Assembly: GCF_016595675.1 (NCBI RefSeq)
Contig: NZ_JAENJH010000005.1
Location: 186,001-250,000, forward strand
DNA length: 64,000 bases
Reading direction: 5' to 3'
Origin: Prauserella cavernicola
GTDB taxonomy: Bacteria; Actinomycetota; Actinomycetes; Mycobacteriales; Pseudonocardiaceae
Both the position numbers and the translations under genes were made by a program. Below are positions 50,437-57,980 of this stretch, one piece after another. The notes under the pieces were generated by a model, which saw nothing but the letters and a program-made list of their open reading frames with translations, ran no database searches and was not told the DNA's origin. Position 1 is the first letter of the stretch. Every line of letters starts with the position of its first letter.

Positions 50437-51303
50437 GTGGAGACCTTTCCCGTCGCCGCGCTGTGCGCGAAGCTCGGGCTCACCGGCGAACCGCGGCGCT
50501 TCCCCGACGGATCACTGCCCGTCTACGGCATCGGCGACGACCTGGTGCTCAAGCTCTACCCGCCCGAGGACGCCGACGAGGCCGACGCGGAGACCACCGT
50601 GCTGCGGATCCTCGACGGCAGGCTCTCGGTGCCGACGCCGGGCGTGGAGCGGACGGGCGAGCACGACGGCTGGCGCTACGTGCTCATGCGCCGCCTGCGG
50701 GGCGAGAGCCTGGCCGTCGTGTGGCCCGGGTTGTCCGCCTCGGATCGCACGGAACTCGCGGCCCGGCTGGGCGAGGTGCTCGCCGAACTGCACGCCGTGA
50801 CCGACCCGCGCATCGGCGTGCTGGAACCCCGGGACTGGGGCGAGTTCGTGCGCGACCGCGCGGAGGTGACCGTCGCGCAACAGCGCGGGTCCGGCCTCGA
50901 CGAGCGGTGGCTGGAGCAGATCCCCGCGTTCCTCGACTCCGTGGACCTCGGCTCGCCGCCCTCGGTGCTGCTGCACACCGAGTTCCTGCGCGAGCACGTC
51001 GTCGTCAGGCCCGAGCGCGGGCGCTGGACGGTGTCGGGACTGCTCGACTTCGAACCCGCGATGCCGGGAGCCGCCGAGTACGACCTGGTGGCCGCGCGCG
51101 TGTTCCTCGCGGGCGAGGACCCGGCGTTCCTGCGCACCCTGCTGCACGCCTACGGCTACTCCCCCGCCGAGCTCGACGAGGACTTCGCGCGCCGTTGCCT
51201 GGCCTACACACTGCTGCACCGGTACTCGAACCTGGCGGCCTACCTGCGCAGGCTGCCCCCGGCGCCGACGCTCGACGCACTGGCGCCGGCCTGGTTCGGT
51301 TGA
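50437..51303 (+). CDS. Aminoglycoside-phosphotransferase-fold protein, degenerate catalytic loop
   Basis: The 288-residue protein has the APH kinase-like fold: Lys39 (DLVLKLYPP), hinge VLMRRLRGESL, the catalytic loop at residues 180-190 and the metal-binding LLDFEPA (Asp204). The loop reads HTEFLREHVVV, so the usual catalytic Asp of HGD is Glu182 and the Asn is replaced by His. It may be a kinase of unknown substrate or a non-catalytic relative. GTG start. Being next to mtnA raises methylthioribose kinase as an idea, but it is much shorter than MtnK. Confidence 0.75.
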   Translation: METFPVAALCAKLGLTGEPRRFPDGSLPVYGIGDDLVLKLYPPEDADEADAETTVLRILDGRLSVPTPGVERTGEHDGWRYVLMRRLRGESLAVVWPGLSASDRTELAARLGEVLAELHAVTDPRIGVLEPRDWGEFVRDRAEVTVAQQRGSGLDERWLEQIPAFLDSVDLGSPPSVLLHTEFLREHVVVRPERGRWTVSGLLDFEPAMPGAAEYDLVAARVFLAGEDPAFLRTLLHAYGYSPAELDEDFARRCLAYTLLHRYSNLAAYLRRLPPAPTLDALAPAWFG

Positions 51304-51388
51304 CCAACATGTCCACTGTGGACCCGCGCGGCCGTCGCTACCCGAGAAGCCCACCCCGAGGGGGGCGCACCCGTGCGAAGATGACCCG

Positions 51389-52105
51389 ATGCGTCAGATC
51401 GACACCGACCGCAACCTCGCGAAGGAAATCTTCGACGAGCTCAGGGGCGCCATCGTCAGCGGTGAGCTGACCCCGGGCGCGCTGTACTCGGTGCACGACC
51501 TGGCCGCGCGGCTCGGAGTCTCCCGCACTCCGGTGCGCGAGGCGCTGATCCAGCTCTCCGAGCGCGGCATGGTGCGCTTCGAACGCAACCGCGGCATCCG
51601 CATCCTGCAGACCTCGCTGCACGATCTGGAGGAGGTCTTCGCGATCCGGCTGCTGCTGGAGGTGCCCGCGACGTTCCGGGCCACCACCCAGCGCCCTCCC
51701 GGCTGGCTCGACGAGCTCGCGGGCCACCTCGATGCCATGCGCACGGCGGCGGGCAAGCACGACGAGGCCACGTTCATGGCCGCCGACCGCCGCTTCCACG
51801 AGGCCATCAACGCCGCGTCGGGCAACCTGCGACTGGCGCACTACATCGACTCGCTGCGCGACATGGTGCTGGTGCGCGGCAACTCGACGGTCGACCGTTC
51901 GCGCACGCTGGCCGACATCCTCACCGAGCACGAGACGATCTTCGAGCTCATCGAGAGCGGCAAGGCCCACGAGGCCGCGGCGTCGATGCGCGCGCACCTG
52001 CTGCACACCGCCCGGCTGCTGCTCGGCCAGGAGGCCGGCGCCGACCTGCAGGGCGGCGAGCCGCTTCCCGAGCTCTCCCTCGACTGGACCAAGTTCCCGG
52101 GCTGA
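51389..52105 (+). CDS. GntR-family regulator, FCD (FadR) subfamily
   Basis: The 238-residue protein has an N-terminal winged helix (residues 8-75, with LAARLGVSRTPVREALIQLSERG) and an all-helical FCD ligand domain with metal-binding-type His residues (DRRFHEAI, EHETIFE, RAHLLH). It lies upstream of and in line with the transhydrogenase operon, which it most likely represses until a carboxylate is bound. A palindromic site lies in the gap after it. Confidence 0.9.
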   Translation: MRQIDTDRNLAKEIFDELRGAIVSGELTPGALYSVHDLAARLGVSRTPVREALIQLSERGMVRFERNRGIRILQTSLHDLEEVFAIRLLLEVPATFRATTQRPPGWLDELAGHLDAMRTAAGKHDEATFMAADRRFHEAINAASGNLRLAHYIDSLRDMVLVRGNSTVDRSRTLADILTEHETIFELIESGKAHEAAASMRAHLLHTARLLLGQEAGADLQGGEPLPELSLDWTKFPG

Positions 52106-52142
52106 CCCGCGCTCCGCATCGCGCTGACCAGCACAGCTTGAC

Positions 52143-52165
52143 CAGTGGCATGCCACATGCCACTG
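52143..52165 (+). promoter_or_regulatory. GntR-type operator before the transhydrogenase operon
   Basis: CAGTGGCAT (52143-52151) and ATGCCACTG (52157-52165) form a 9-bp inverted repeat with a 5-base centre; within it GTGGCATGCCAC (52145-52156) is itself a perfect palindrome. It lies in the 110-base gap between the FCD regulator and its presumed target genes. Confidence 0.6.
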
Positions 52166-52215
52166 TCCTGACGTCGGGTTCAGTCGCGCGAGGAGGCGCA
52201 CGTGGAGCGCAGGCC

Positions 52216-53493
52216 ATGACCGAGTACCTCAACGAAACCGTGTTCACCTGGGGCGCCACTCCGCTCAAGTTCGGGGCCGGAGCCGTCGACGAGATCGGCT
52301 GGGACCTCGCGCAGCTGGGCGCGCGGCGCGTCCTGATCGTCACCGACCCCGGCATCGCCGCCACGGGCGTGCCGCAGCGCGTCGCCGACGCGGCCAAGGC
52401 GGGCGGGCTGACGGTGGAGATCTACGACCGCGTGCACGTGGAGCCCACCGACGTGAGCATCACCGAGGCCGTGGAGTTCGCGAGCCAGTCCACGTGGGAC
52501 GGTTTCATCGGTGTCGGCGGCGGCTCCGCGATCGACACCGCCAAGGCCATCAACCTGCTCACCACGTATCCCGCCGACCTCTTCGACTACGTCAACAAGC
52601 CGATCGGCGAGGGCAAGGCCCCACCCGGGCCGCTCAAGCCGCTCGTGGCCGTGCCGACCACCGCGGGCACGGGCTCGGAGACCACGCCGGTCTGCATCAT
52701 GGACTTCCTCGGGCTCAAGGTGAAGTCGGGCATCAGCCACGCGCGCCTGCGCCCGAACCTGGCCGTGATCGACCCGCTGCTGACGCTGTCGATGCCGCCC
52801 GAGGTCACCGCGGCCAGCGGCATGGACGTGCTCTGCCACGCGCTGGAGTCCTACACAGCCAAGCCGTTCCACTCCTTCGCCAGGCACAAGCCAGAGAACC
52901 GCGTGGCCTACAACGGATCCAACCCGATCTCCGACGCGTGGACCGAGCAGGCGCTGGGGCTGCTGGCGCGCTCGTTCCGCAAGGCGGTGCTCAACGGCGG
53001 CGATCTCGAGGCTCGCACGGACATGATGCTCGCGGCGACGTTCGCGGGCATGGGCTTCGGCAACGCGGGCGTGCACATCCCGCACGCGTGCGCCTACCCG
53101 ATCGCGGGGCGGGTGCGCGAGTACCGGCCGGCGAACTACCCCCAGGAGGAGGCGCTGGTGCCGCATGGCGAGTCGGTGTCGCTCACCGCGCCCGCGGCGT
53201 TGCGGTTCACCTTTCCCTCCGATCCCGGCAAGCACCTGCGCGCCGCAGAGCTGCTCGACCCGCGTGCCGCGCGGCAGTCCGACGACCGCGAACAGCTGCC
53301 GTTCGTGCTGTCGTCGCTGATGCGCGACATCGGGATCCCCAACGGCATCGGCGGTGTCGGCTACGGCGAGGGCGACGTCGACGCGCTCGTCGAGGGCACG
53401 ATGCAGCAACAGCGGCTGCTGGCGGTGGCACCGAGGACCGTGCGCGAGGAGCAGATCGCCGCCATTCTCACGGAGTCGATCGAGAACTGGTGA
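52216..53493 (+). CDS. Iron-containing alcohol dehydrogenase, hydroxyacid-oxoacid transhydrogenase type
   Basis: A 425-residue group III alcohol dehydrogenase with GVGGGSAIDTAKA (nucleotide site), PTTAGTGSE, DVLCHALESY and HIPHACAYPI (metal ligands). The insert RVAYNGSNPISDAWTEQAL and the long C-terminus match the ADHFE1-type transhydrogenase, which couples 4-hydroxybutyrate oxidation to reduction of 2-oxoglutarate to D-2-hydroxyglutarate. ATG at 52216. Its stop overlaps the next gene by GTGA. Confidence 0.82.
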   Translation: MTEYLNETVFTWGATPLKFGAGAVDEIGWDLAQLGARRVLIVTDPGIAATGVPQRVADAAKAGGLTVEIYDRVHVEPTDVSITEAVEFASQSTWDGFIGVGGGSAIDTAKAINLLTTYPADLFDYVNKPIGEGKAPPGPLKPLVAVPTTAGTGSETTPVCIMDFLGLKVKSGISHARLRPNLAVIDPLLTLSMPPEVTAASGMDVLCHALESYTAKPFHSFARHKPENRVAYNGSNPISDAWTEQALGLLARSFRKAVLNGGDLEARTDMMLAATFAGMGFGNAGVHIPHACAYPIAGRVREYRPANYPQEEALVPHGESVSLTAPAALRFTFPSDPGKHLRAAELLDPRAARQSDDREQLPFVLSSLMRDIGIPNGIGGVGYGEGDVDALVEGTMQQQRLLAVAPRTVREEQIAAILTESIENW

Positions 53494-56288
53494 GTACCTT
53501 CGTCGCGGAACTCGAGAACGCCGTCTCCGGAGAGGTCGAGAGCGACCGCACGGCACGAGCCGTGTTCAGCATGGACGCCTCGAACTACCGGCACGTCCCG
53601 CTTGCGGTGGTGTTTCCCCGCAGCGCCGACGACGTCGAGGCCACGCTGCGCGTCTGCCGCGCGCACGGCGTCGGCATCACCGCCAGGGGCGCGGGCACCA
53701 GCATCGGCGGGCAGGCCCTCGGCGAGGGCGTGGTGCTCGACTACAGCCGCTATCTGAACCGGATCCTCGAGATCGACCCGGTGAACCGGACTGCGCGGGT
53801 GCAGCCGGGCGTGGTGCTCGACGCGCTGCGCGCGGCGGCGGGCGAGCACGGGCTCACGTTCGGGCCCGATCCCTCGACGCACAGCCGCTGCACGCTCGGC
53901 GGCATGATCGGCAACGACGCCTGCGGCTCGCATTCCGTGGCGTGGGGCCGCACGGCGGACAACGTCGTGTCGCTGGACGTGCTCACCGGCGACGGCACCC
54001 GGCTCACCGTCGGTCCCTCGCTGCCCGAGGGCGACCTGCGGGACCGGCTCCGCAAGCTCGTCGACGACAACCTCGCGGTGGTGCGCACGGGTTTTCCCGC
54101 GCTGCCCCGGCGGGTGTCGGGCTACGCGCTGGACGCGTTGCTGCCCGAGAACGGCTTCGACGTCACGCGCGCACTGGTCGGCACCGAGGGCACGTGCGTG
54201 CTGCTGACCGAGGCCACCGTGCGCCTCGTGCCCTCGCCTGCCGCCCGCGTACTCGTGGTGGCGGGCTACGCCGACGACGTCGCCGCCGCCGACGCCGTGC
54301 CGCACGTGCTTCCGTTGCGCCCCTTGACGATCGAGGGAATGGGCGCGGACCTGATCGACACGCTGCAGGTGCGCGGACGTCGCACACCCGCGCTGGACCG
54401 GCTGCCCGAGGGCGGCGGCTGGCTGTTCATCGAGATCGGCGGCGACGACGCCGAGGCCGCGCTGGCCGACGCGGAGGAGGTCGCGGCGACGCTGCGCGCC
54501 GGGACCGGCGCCGCGACGGTCGTGGCGAGCGATCCCGCCGACATGCGCGGGCTGTGGTCCATCCGCGAGTCCGCGGCCGGGATCGCGACACGCATGGCCG
54601 ACGGCTCCGAGGCGTGGCCCGGCTGGGAGGACGCCGCCGTACCGCCCGAACACCTCGGCTCGTACCTGCGCGGCTTCCGGGCACTGCTGGACAAGCACGG
54701 TCTGCGCGGTGTGCCGTACGGGCACTTCGGCGAGGGCTGCGTGCACGTGCGCATCGACTTCCCGCTCACCACCGACGAGGGTCGGACCCGGTTCCGGTCC
54801 TTCATGGAGGACGCCGCCGACCTGGTCGTGGCACACGGCGGTTCGCTGTCGGGCGAGCACGGAGACGGACAGGCCAGGGCCGAACTACTGCCCCGCATGT
54901 ACGGCCCCGAACTGCTGCGGCTGTTCGAGGCGTTCAAGGCGATCTGGGATCCCGACGACGTGCTCAACCCCGGCAACCTCGTGCGCCCGCGCGCGCTGGA
55001 CGCCGACCTGCGCTTCGACGGACCGCTGCGGGAACTGCCGCTGACGCTGCGCTACCCGCACGACGGCGGCAGCCTGGCCACCGCGGCGCGGCGCTGCGTC
55101 GGCGTCGGCAAGTGCGTCGACACCTCCTCGGGCGTGATGTGCCCGAGCTACATGGCCACCGGTCGCGAGGAGCACTCCACGCGGGGCCGCGCGCACCTGC
55201 TGTTCGAGCTGATGCGCGGCGAGACGATCACCGACGGCTGGCGCTCGGAGGAGGTGCGCGACGCACTGGATCTGTGCCTGGCGTGCAAGGGCTGTCTGTC
55301 CGACTGTCCGGTCAATGTGGACATGGCCTCTTACAAGGCCGAGTTCCTGCACCAGCACTACGCGCGCAGGGTGCGTCCGCCGAGCCACTACTCGCTGGGT
55401 TTCCTGCCGTTGTGGGCACGGCTCGCCTCGCTGCTGCCCCGCGTGGCCAACGGCGTACTCGGCTCGCGCCTGGCGCCGCTGGTGAAGCGGCTCGGCGGGA
55501 TCACCCCGGAACGGTCGCTGCCGGAGTTCGCGCGGGTCTCGCTGCGCAGGACACTGCGCCACCGGCCGAAACCCGCTGGCGAGCGGCAGCGGGTGGTGCT
55601 GTGGCCCGACACGTTCACCAACTACCTCTCCCCCGAGGTCGGCACCGCCGCGGTGCGCGTGCTGGAGTACGCCGGGTTCGACGTGGTGCTGCCGAAGGGG
55701 CCGGTGTGCTGCGGGCTGACGTGGATCTCCACGGGCCAGCTCGGCATCGCGCGCAGGCTGCTGCGCCGCACGCTGACGGTGCTGGAGCCGGAGATCGCCG
55801 CGGGCACCCCGATCGTCGGGCTCGAACCGAGCTGTCTCGCCGTGCTGCGCCACGACATCCACGACCTGCTCGACGCGCCGAAGCTCAACGCCATGACACT
55901 GGCCGGGTTCCTGGAGAGCCACGCGGCCGACGTCGAGTTCCCCGCCGTGGCCGGCACGGCGATCACGCAGCAGCACTGCCACCAGCACGCCGTGTTCGGC
56001 AACGCGGCCGAAGAGCGGCTGCTGGCCAAGGTGGGCGTCGGCAACCGCACGCTCGACTCCGGCTGCTGTGGGCTGGCAGGCAACTTCGGCGTCGAGCGCG
56101 GGCACCACGAGGTGTCGGTCGCGGCGGCCAACCGGGTGCTCGTGCCCGAGGTCAACGCCGCGGACGACGACACCCTCGTGCTGGCCGACGGGTTCAGCTG
56201 CCGCACGCAGATCGGCGAGCTCACCGAGCGCCAGGCTCTGCACCTGGCCCAGGTGCTCGACCGCGCGATTACCGAATCGTCCCGCTGA
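53490..56288 (+). CDS. FAD/Fe-S D-2-hydroxyacid dehydrogenase (YdiJ/D-lactate dehydrogenase type)
   Basis: The 932-residue protein joins an FAD-binding PCMH domain (about residues 30-205; TARGAGTSIGGQALG and GGMIGNDACGSHSVAWG), an FAD-oxidase C domain ending near 495 (GEHGDGQARAEL), two 4Fe-4S motifs (CVGVGKCVD and CLACKGCLSDCPVN), and two CCG domains (CCGLTW and CCGLAGNFG). Such proteins oxidise D-lactate or D-2-hydroxyglutarate and pass electrons to quinones. After a transhydrogenase that yields D-2-hydroxyglutarate, this substrate is the likely one. Confidence 0.88.
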   Translation: MSTFVAELENAVSGEVESDRTARAVFSMDASNYRHVPLAVVFPRSADDVEATLRVCRAHGVGITARGAGTSIGGQALGEGVVLDYSRYLNRILEIDPVNRTARVQPGVVLDALRAAAGEHGLTFGPDPSTHSRCTLGGMIGNDACGSHSVAWGRTADNVVSLDVLTGDGTRLTVGPSLPEGDLRDRLRKLVDDNLAVVRTGFPALPRRVSGYALDALLPENGFDVTRALVGTEGTCVLLTEATVRLVPSPAARVLVVAGYADDVAAADAVPHVLPLRPLTIEGMGADLIDTLQVRGRRTPALDRLPEGGGWLFIEIGGDDAEAALADAEEVAATLRAGTGAATVVASDPADMRGLWSIRESAAGIATRMADGSEAWPGWEDAAVPPEHLGSYLRGFRALLDKHGLRGVPYGHFGEGCVHVRIDFPLTTDEGRTRFRSFMEDAADLVVAHGGSLSGEHGDGQARAELLPRMYGPELLRLFEAFKAIWDPDDVLNPGNLVRPRALDADLRFDGPLRELPLTLRYPHDGGSLATAARRCVGVGKCVDTSSGVMCPSYMATGREEHSTRGRAHLLFELMRGETITDGWRSEEVRDALDLCLACKGCLSDCPVNVDMASYKAEFLHQHYARRVRPPSHYSLGFLPLWARLASLLPRVANGVLGSRLAPLVKRLGGITPERSLPEFARVSLRRTLRHRPKPAGERQRVVLWPDTFTNYLSPEVGTAAVRVLEYAGFDVVLPKGPVCCGLTWISTGQLGIARRLLRRTLTVLEPEIAAGTPIVGLEPSCLAVLRHDIHDLLDAPKLNAMTLAGFLESHAADVEFPAVAGTAITQQHCHQHAVFGNAAEERLLAKVGVGNRTLDSGCCGLAGNFGVERGHHEVSVAAANRVLVPEVNAADDDTLVLADGFSCRTQIGELTERQALHLAQVLDRAITESSR

Positions 56289-56339
56289 TCGGAACAGCCT
56301 CCTTGCCCGCGACCGAGGACCCGGAGAAGGTGCACGACT

Positions 56340-57131
56340 ATGGATACGAACGCGGTGAGCGATGTCGCCGCCCAGCTGCTGGGTGCCTACGAGACCGGCA
56401 AGCCCGTGCCGCCGATCATCGAAGGCAACCCCGCGGCGACGGTCGGCGACGCCTACCGCATCCAGCAGGAACAGGTGCGCACCTGGCTCGCGAACGGCGA
56501 GGTGGTGAAGGGCCACAAGGTGGGCCTGTCCTCGGCCGCCATGCAGGAGCAGATGGGCGTGGACCAGCCCGACTACGGGCACCTGCTCAGCGGCATGTTC
56601 CACCTCGAGGCGCAGCCGATCCCCAGCGCGAAGTTCCTGCAGCCGCGCATCGAGCCGGAGATCGCCTTCGTGCTCGGCAGGCCGCTGTCCGGACCGGGAG
56701 CCACGGTCGCCGACGCCGCCCGCGCGGTGGAGTTCGTGCTGCCCGCGCTGGAGATCGTGGACTCGCGCATCCAGGACTGGCGGATCTCGATCGTCGACAC
56801 GATCGCCGACAACGCGTCCTCCGGCGGGGTCGTGCTCGGCAGCAAGCCGACGCCGCTGTCGGCCGTGGACCTGCGCCTGACCGGGTGCACGCTGCACCAG
56901 AACGGTGCGCTCGTCGCCACGGGAGCGGGTGGCGCCGTGCTCGGCTCGCCGTTGAACTCGCTCGTCTGGCTCGCCAACACGCTCGGCCCGCTCGGGATCT
57001 CCCTCGAACCGGGTCACGTGATCCTCCCCGGCTCGATGACCAGGGCTTTCCCGGTCTCGCCCGGCGACACGGTGGTCGCCACGATGGCCGAGCTGGGCAG
57101 TGTCGCGGCGATCTTCGACACGCCCGGCTGA
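56340..57131 (+). CDS. 2-keto-4-pentenoate hydratase family protein
   Basis: The 263-residue protein is of the MhpD/DmpE/DmpH family, with VKGHKVGLSSAAMQEQMGV, the metal-binding RIEPEIAFVLGRPL, and EIVDSRIQDW. It hydrates 2-oxopent-4-enoate or decarboxylates 2-oxohex-3-enedioate. It follows the FAD dehydrogenase by 51 bases in the GntR-led operon, which hints at a dicarboxylic acid or ring-cleavage product as operon substrate. Confidence 0.88.
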   Translation: MDTNAVSDVAAQLLGAYETGKPVPPIIEGNPAATVGDAYRIQQEQVRTWLANGEVVKGHKVGLSSAAMQEQMGVDQPDYGHLLSGMFHLEAQPIPSAKFLQPRIEPEIAFVLGRPLSGPGATVADAARAVEFVLPALEIVDSRIQDWRISIVDTIADNASSGGVVLGSKPTPLSAVDLRLTGCTLHQNGALVATGAGGAVLGSPLNSLVWLANTLGPLGISLEPGHVILPGSMTRAFPVSPGDTVVATMAELGSVAAIFDTPG

Positions 57132-57231
57132 GACCAGCTCCACAAATTCCCAGAAAATTCGCGTGTCATCGGGTTGAATTGTGGGCATCCGGCCGCTATA
57201 AGGGCTGGCGCAGTACGACCAAGGAGGCTCG

Positions 57232-57519
57232 ATGCCTCACCAGAACACCGACAACGCAGACGCGGATCTGAATCATCGCGAGCGCGCCACCCTGCAGGCG
57301 GTGGCCCGGGGCGGCGCGGAGATGACCGGAAGCTGCGAGCCGGACCTGTTCCTCGACGGACTCGCCTGCTGTGACCAGACCACCGCACGCGCCCTCGCGC
57401 GACGTGGTCTGGTGGCCCCCGCTTTCACCGGACCTCCCTGGCAGCGCGTGCCCGCGCTACTCACCGACGCGGGTCGCGCCGCGCTGCGGCACGCGCCCGC
57501 CACGACGGTCGCGGCCTGA
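57232..57519 (+). CDS. Small hypothetical protein, possible winged-helix
   Basis: The 95-residue protein has an AAGGAGG ribosome site. Helical N-terminal half (HRERATLQAVARGGAEM), a CCD segment near residue 46, then TTARALARRGLVAP and VPALLTDAGRAALRHA, which read like the last helices and wing of a MarR-like domain. Family not recognised; it could bind DNA. Its own promoter probably lies in the 100-base gap before it. Confidence 0.65.
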   Translation: MPHQNTDNADADLNHRERATLQAVARGGAEMTGSCEPDLFLDGLACCDQTTARALARRGLVAPAFTGPPWQRVPALLTDAGRAALRHAPATTVAA

Positions 57520-57980
57520 TCTCGGGTTGATCTCGGACTAATCGCCCAACACGGCGGCGCGGAGCTGCTCCGCGCCTCGATCTTGCTCGCATCGTCGCAG
57601 GTCACCGGCTTGTAATCGGTTCAGACACCTGTCCGGGCCGACGTCAATCCTCCAGTGTTGTTTCCCACGTGCGCCATGTGCCCTATCCCGATAACGGCGA
57701 TTTCACACTACTGTCATATGACCGGCGAACCCGGGACCACTTGGCGCGCGCCGGAATTCGCAGGCCAAACCCTGCATCCGCGCCGCTCAGCTCGACGCGA
57801 GCCGCACAACGGTGTGTGGTCGAAACCCGGCGATGTGCGGGCCCAGCACGGGTTCAACGCCATCGACGAACTTCCCCTGACTGACCATCGCGATTTCGAG
57901 CCGAACCGTTAGCAAGACGGGCTAGCCCGTCCGGCTGACAGACCGGCTCGATCGTGCCGAGCCAAGGAGGGCGGCAAGCC
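57520..57980. other. gltB upstream region
   Basis: A 461-base gap with no supported gene. It starts with a hairpin (57556-57576) and is relatively AT-rich around 57600-57720, where the gltBD promoter probably lies. Overlapping short frames resemble no known protein. No leader peptide, GlnR site or riboswitch could be assigned by eye. Confidence 0.4.
57556..57576 (+). terminator. Terminator hairpin after the small hypothetical gene
   Basis: A 9-bp perfect stem, GGCGCGGAG and CTCCGCGCC, with a 3-base loop, 36 bases after the stop codon; no T-run. Confidence 0.55.

Noticed and set aside
51311-51323. Palindrome GTCCACTGTGGAC before the GntR gene as an operator.
   Set aside because: Very similar CCACTGTGG words occur elsewhere in the window, including inside ligA and the serA terminator loop, so it is not specific.
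57600-57980. A riboswitch or leader peptide in the long gltB upstream region.
   Set aside because: No conserved riboswitch core and no regulatory short ORF with Glu or Gln codons could be recognised.
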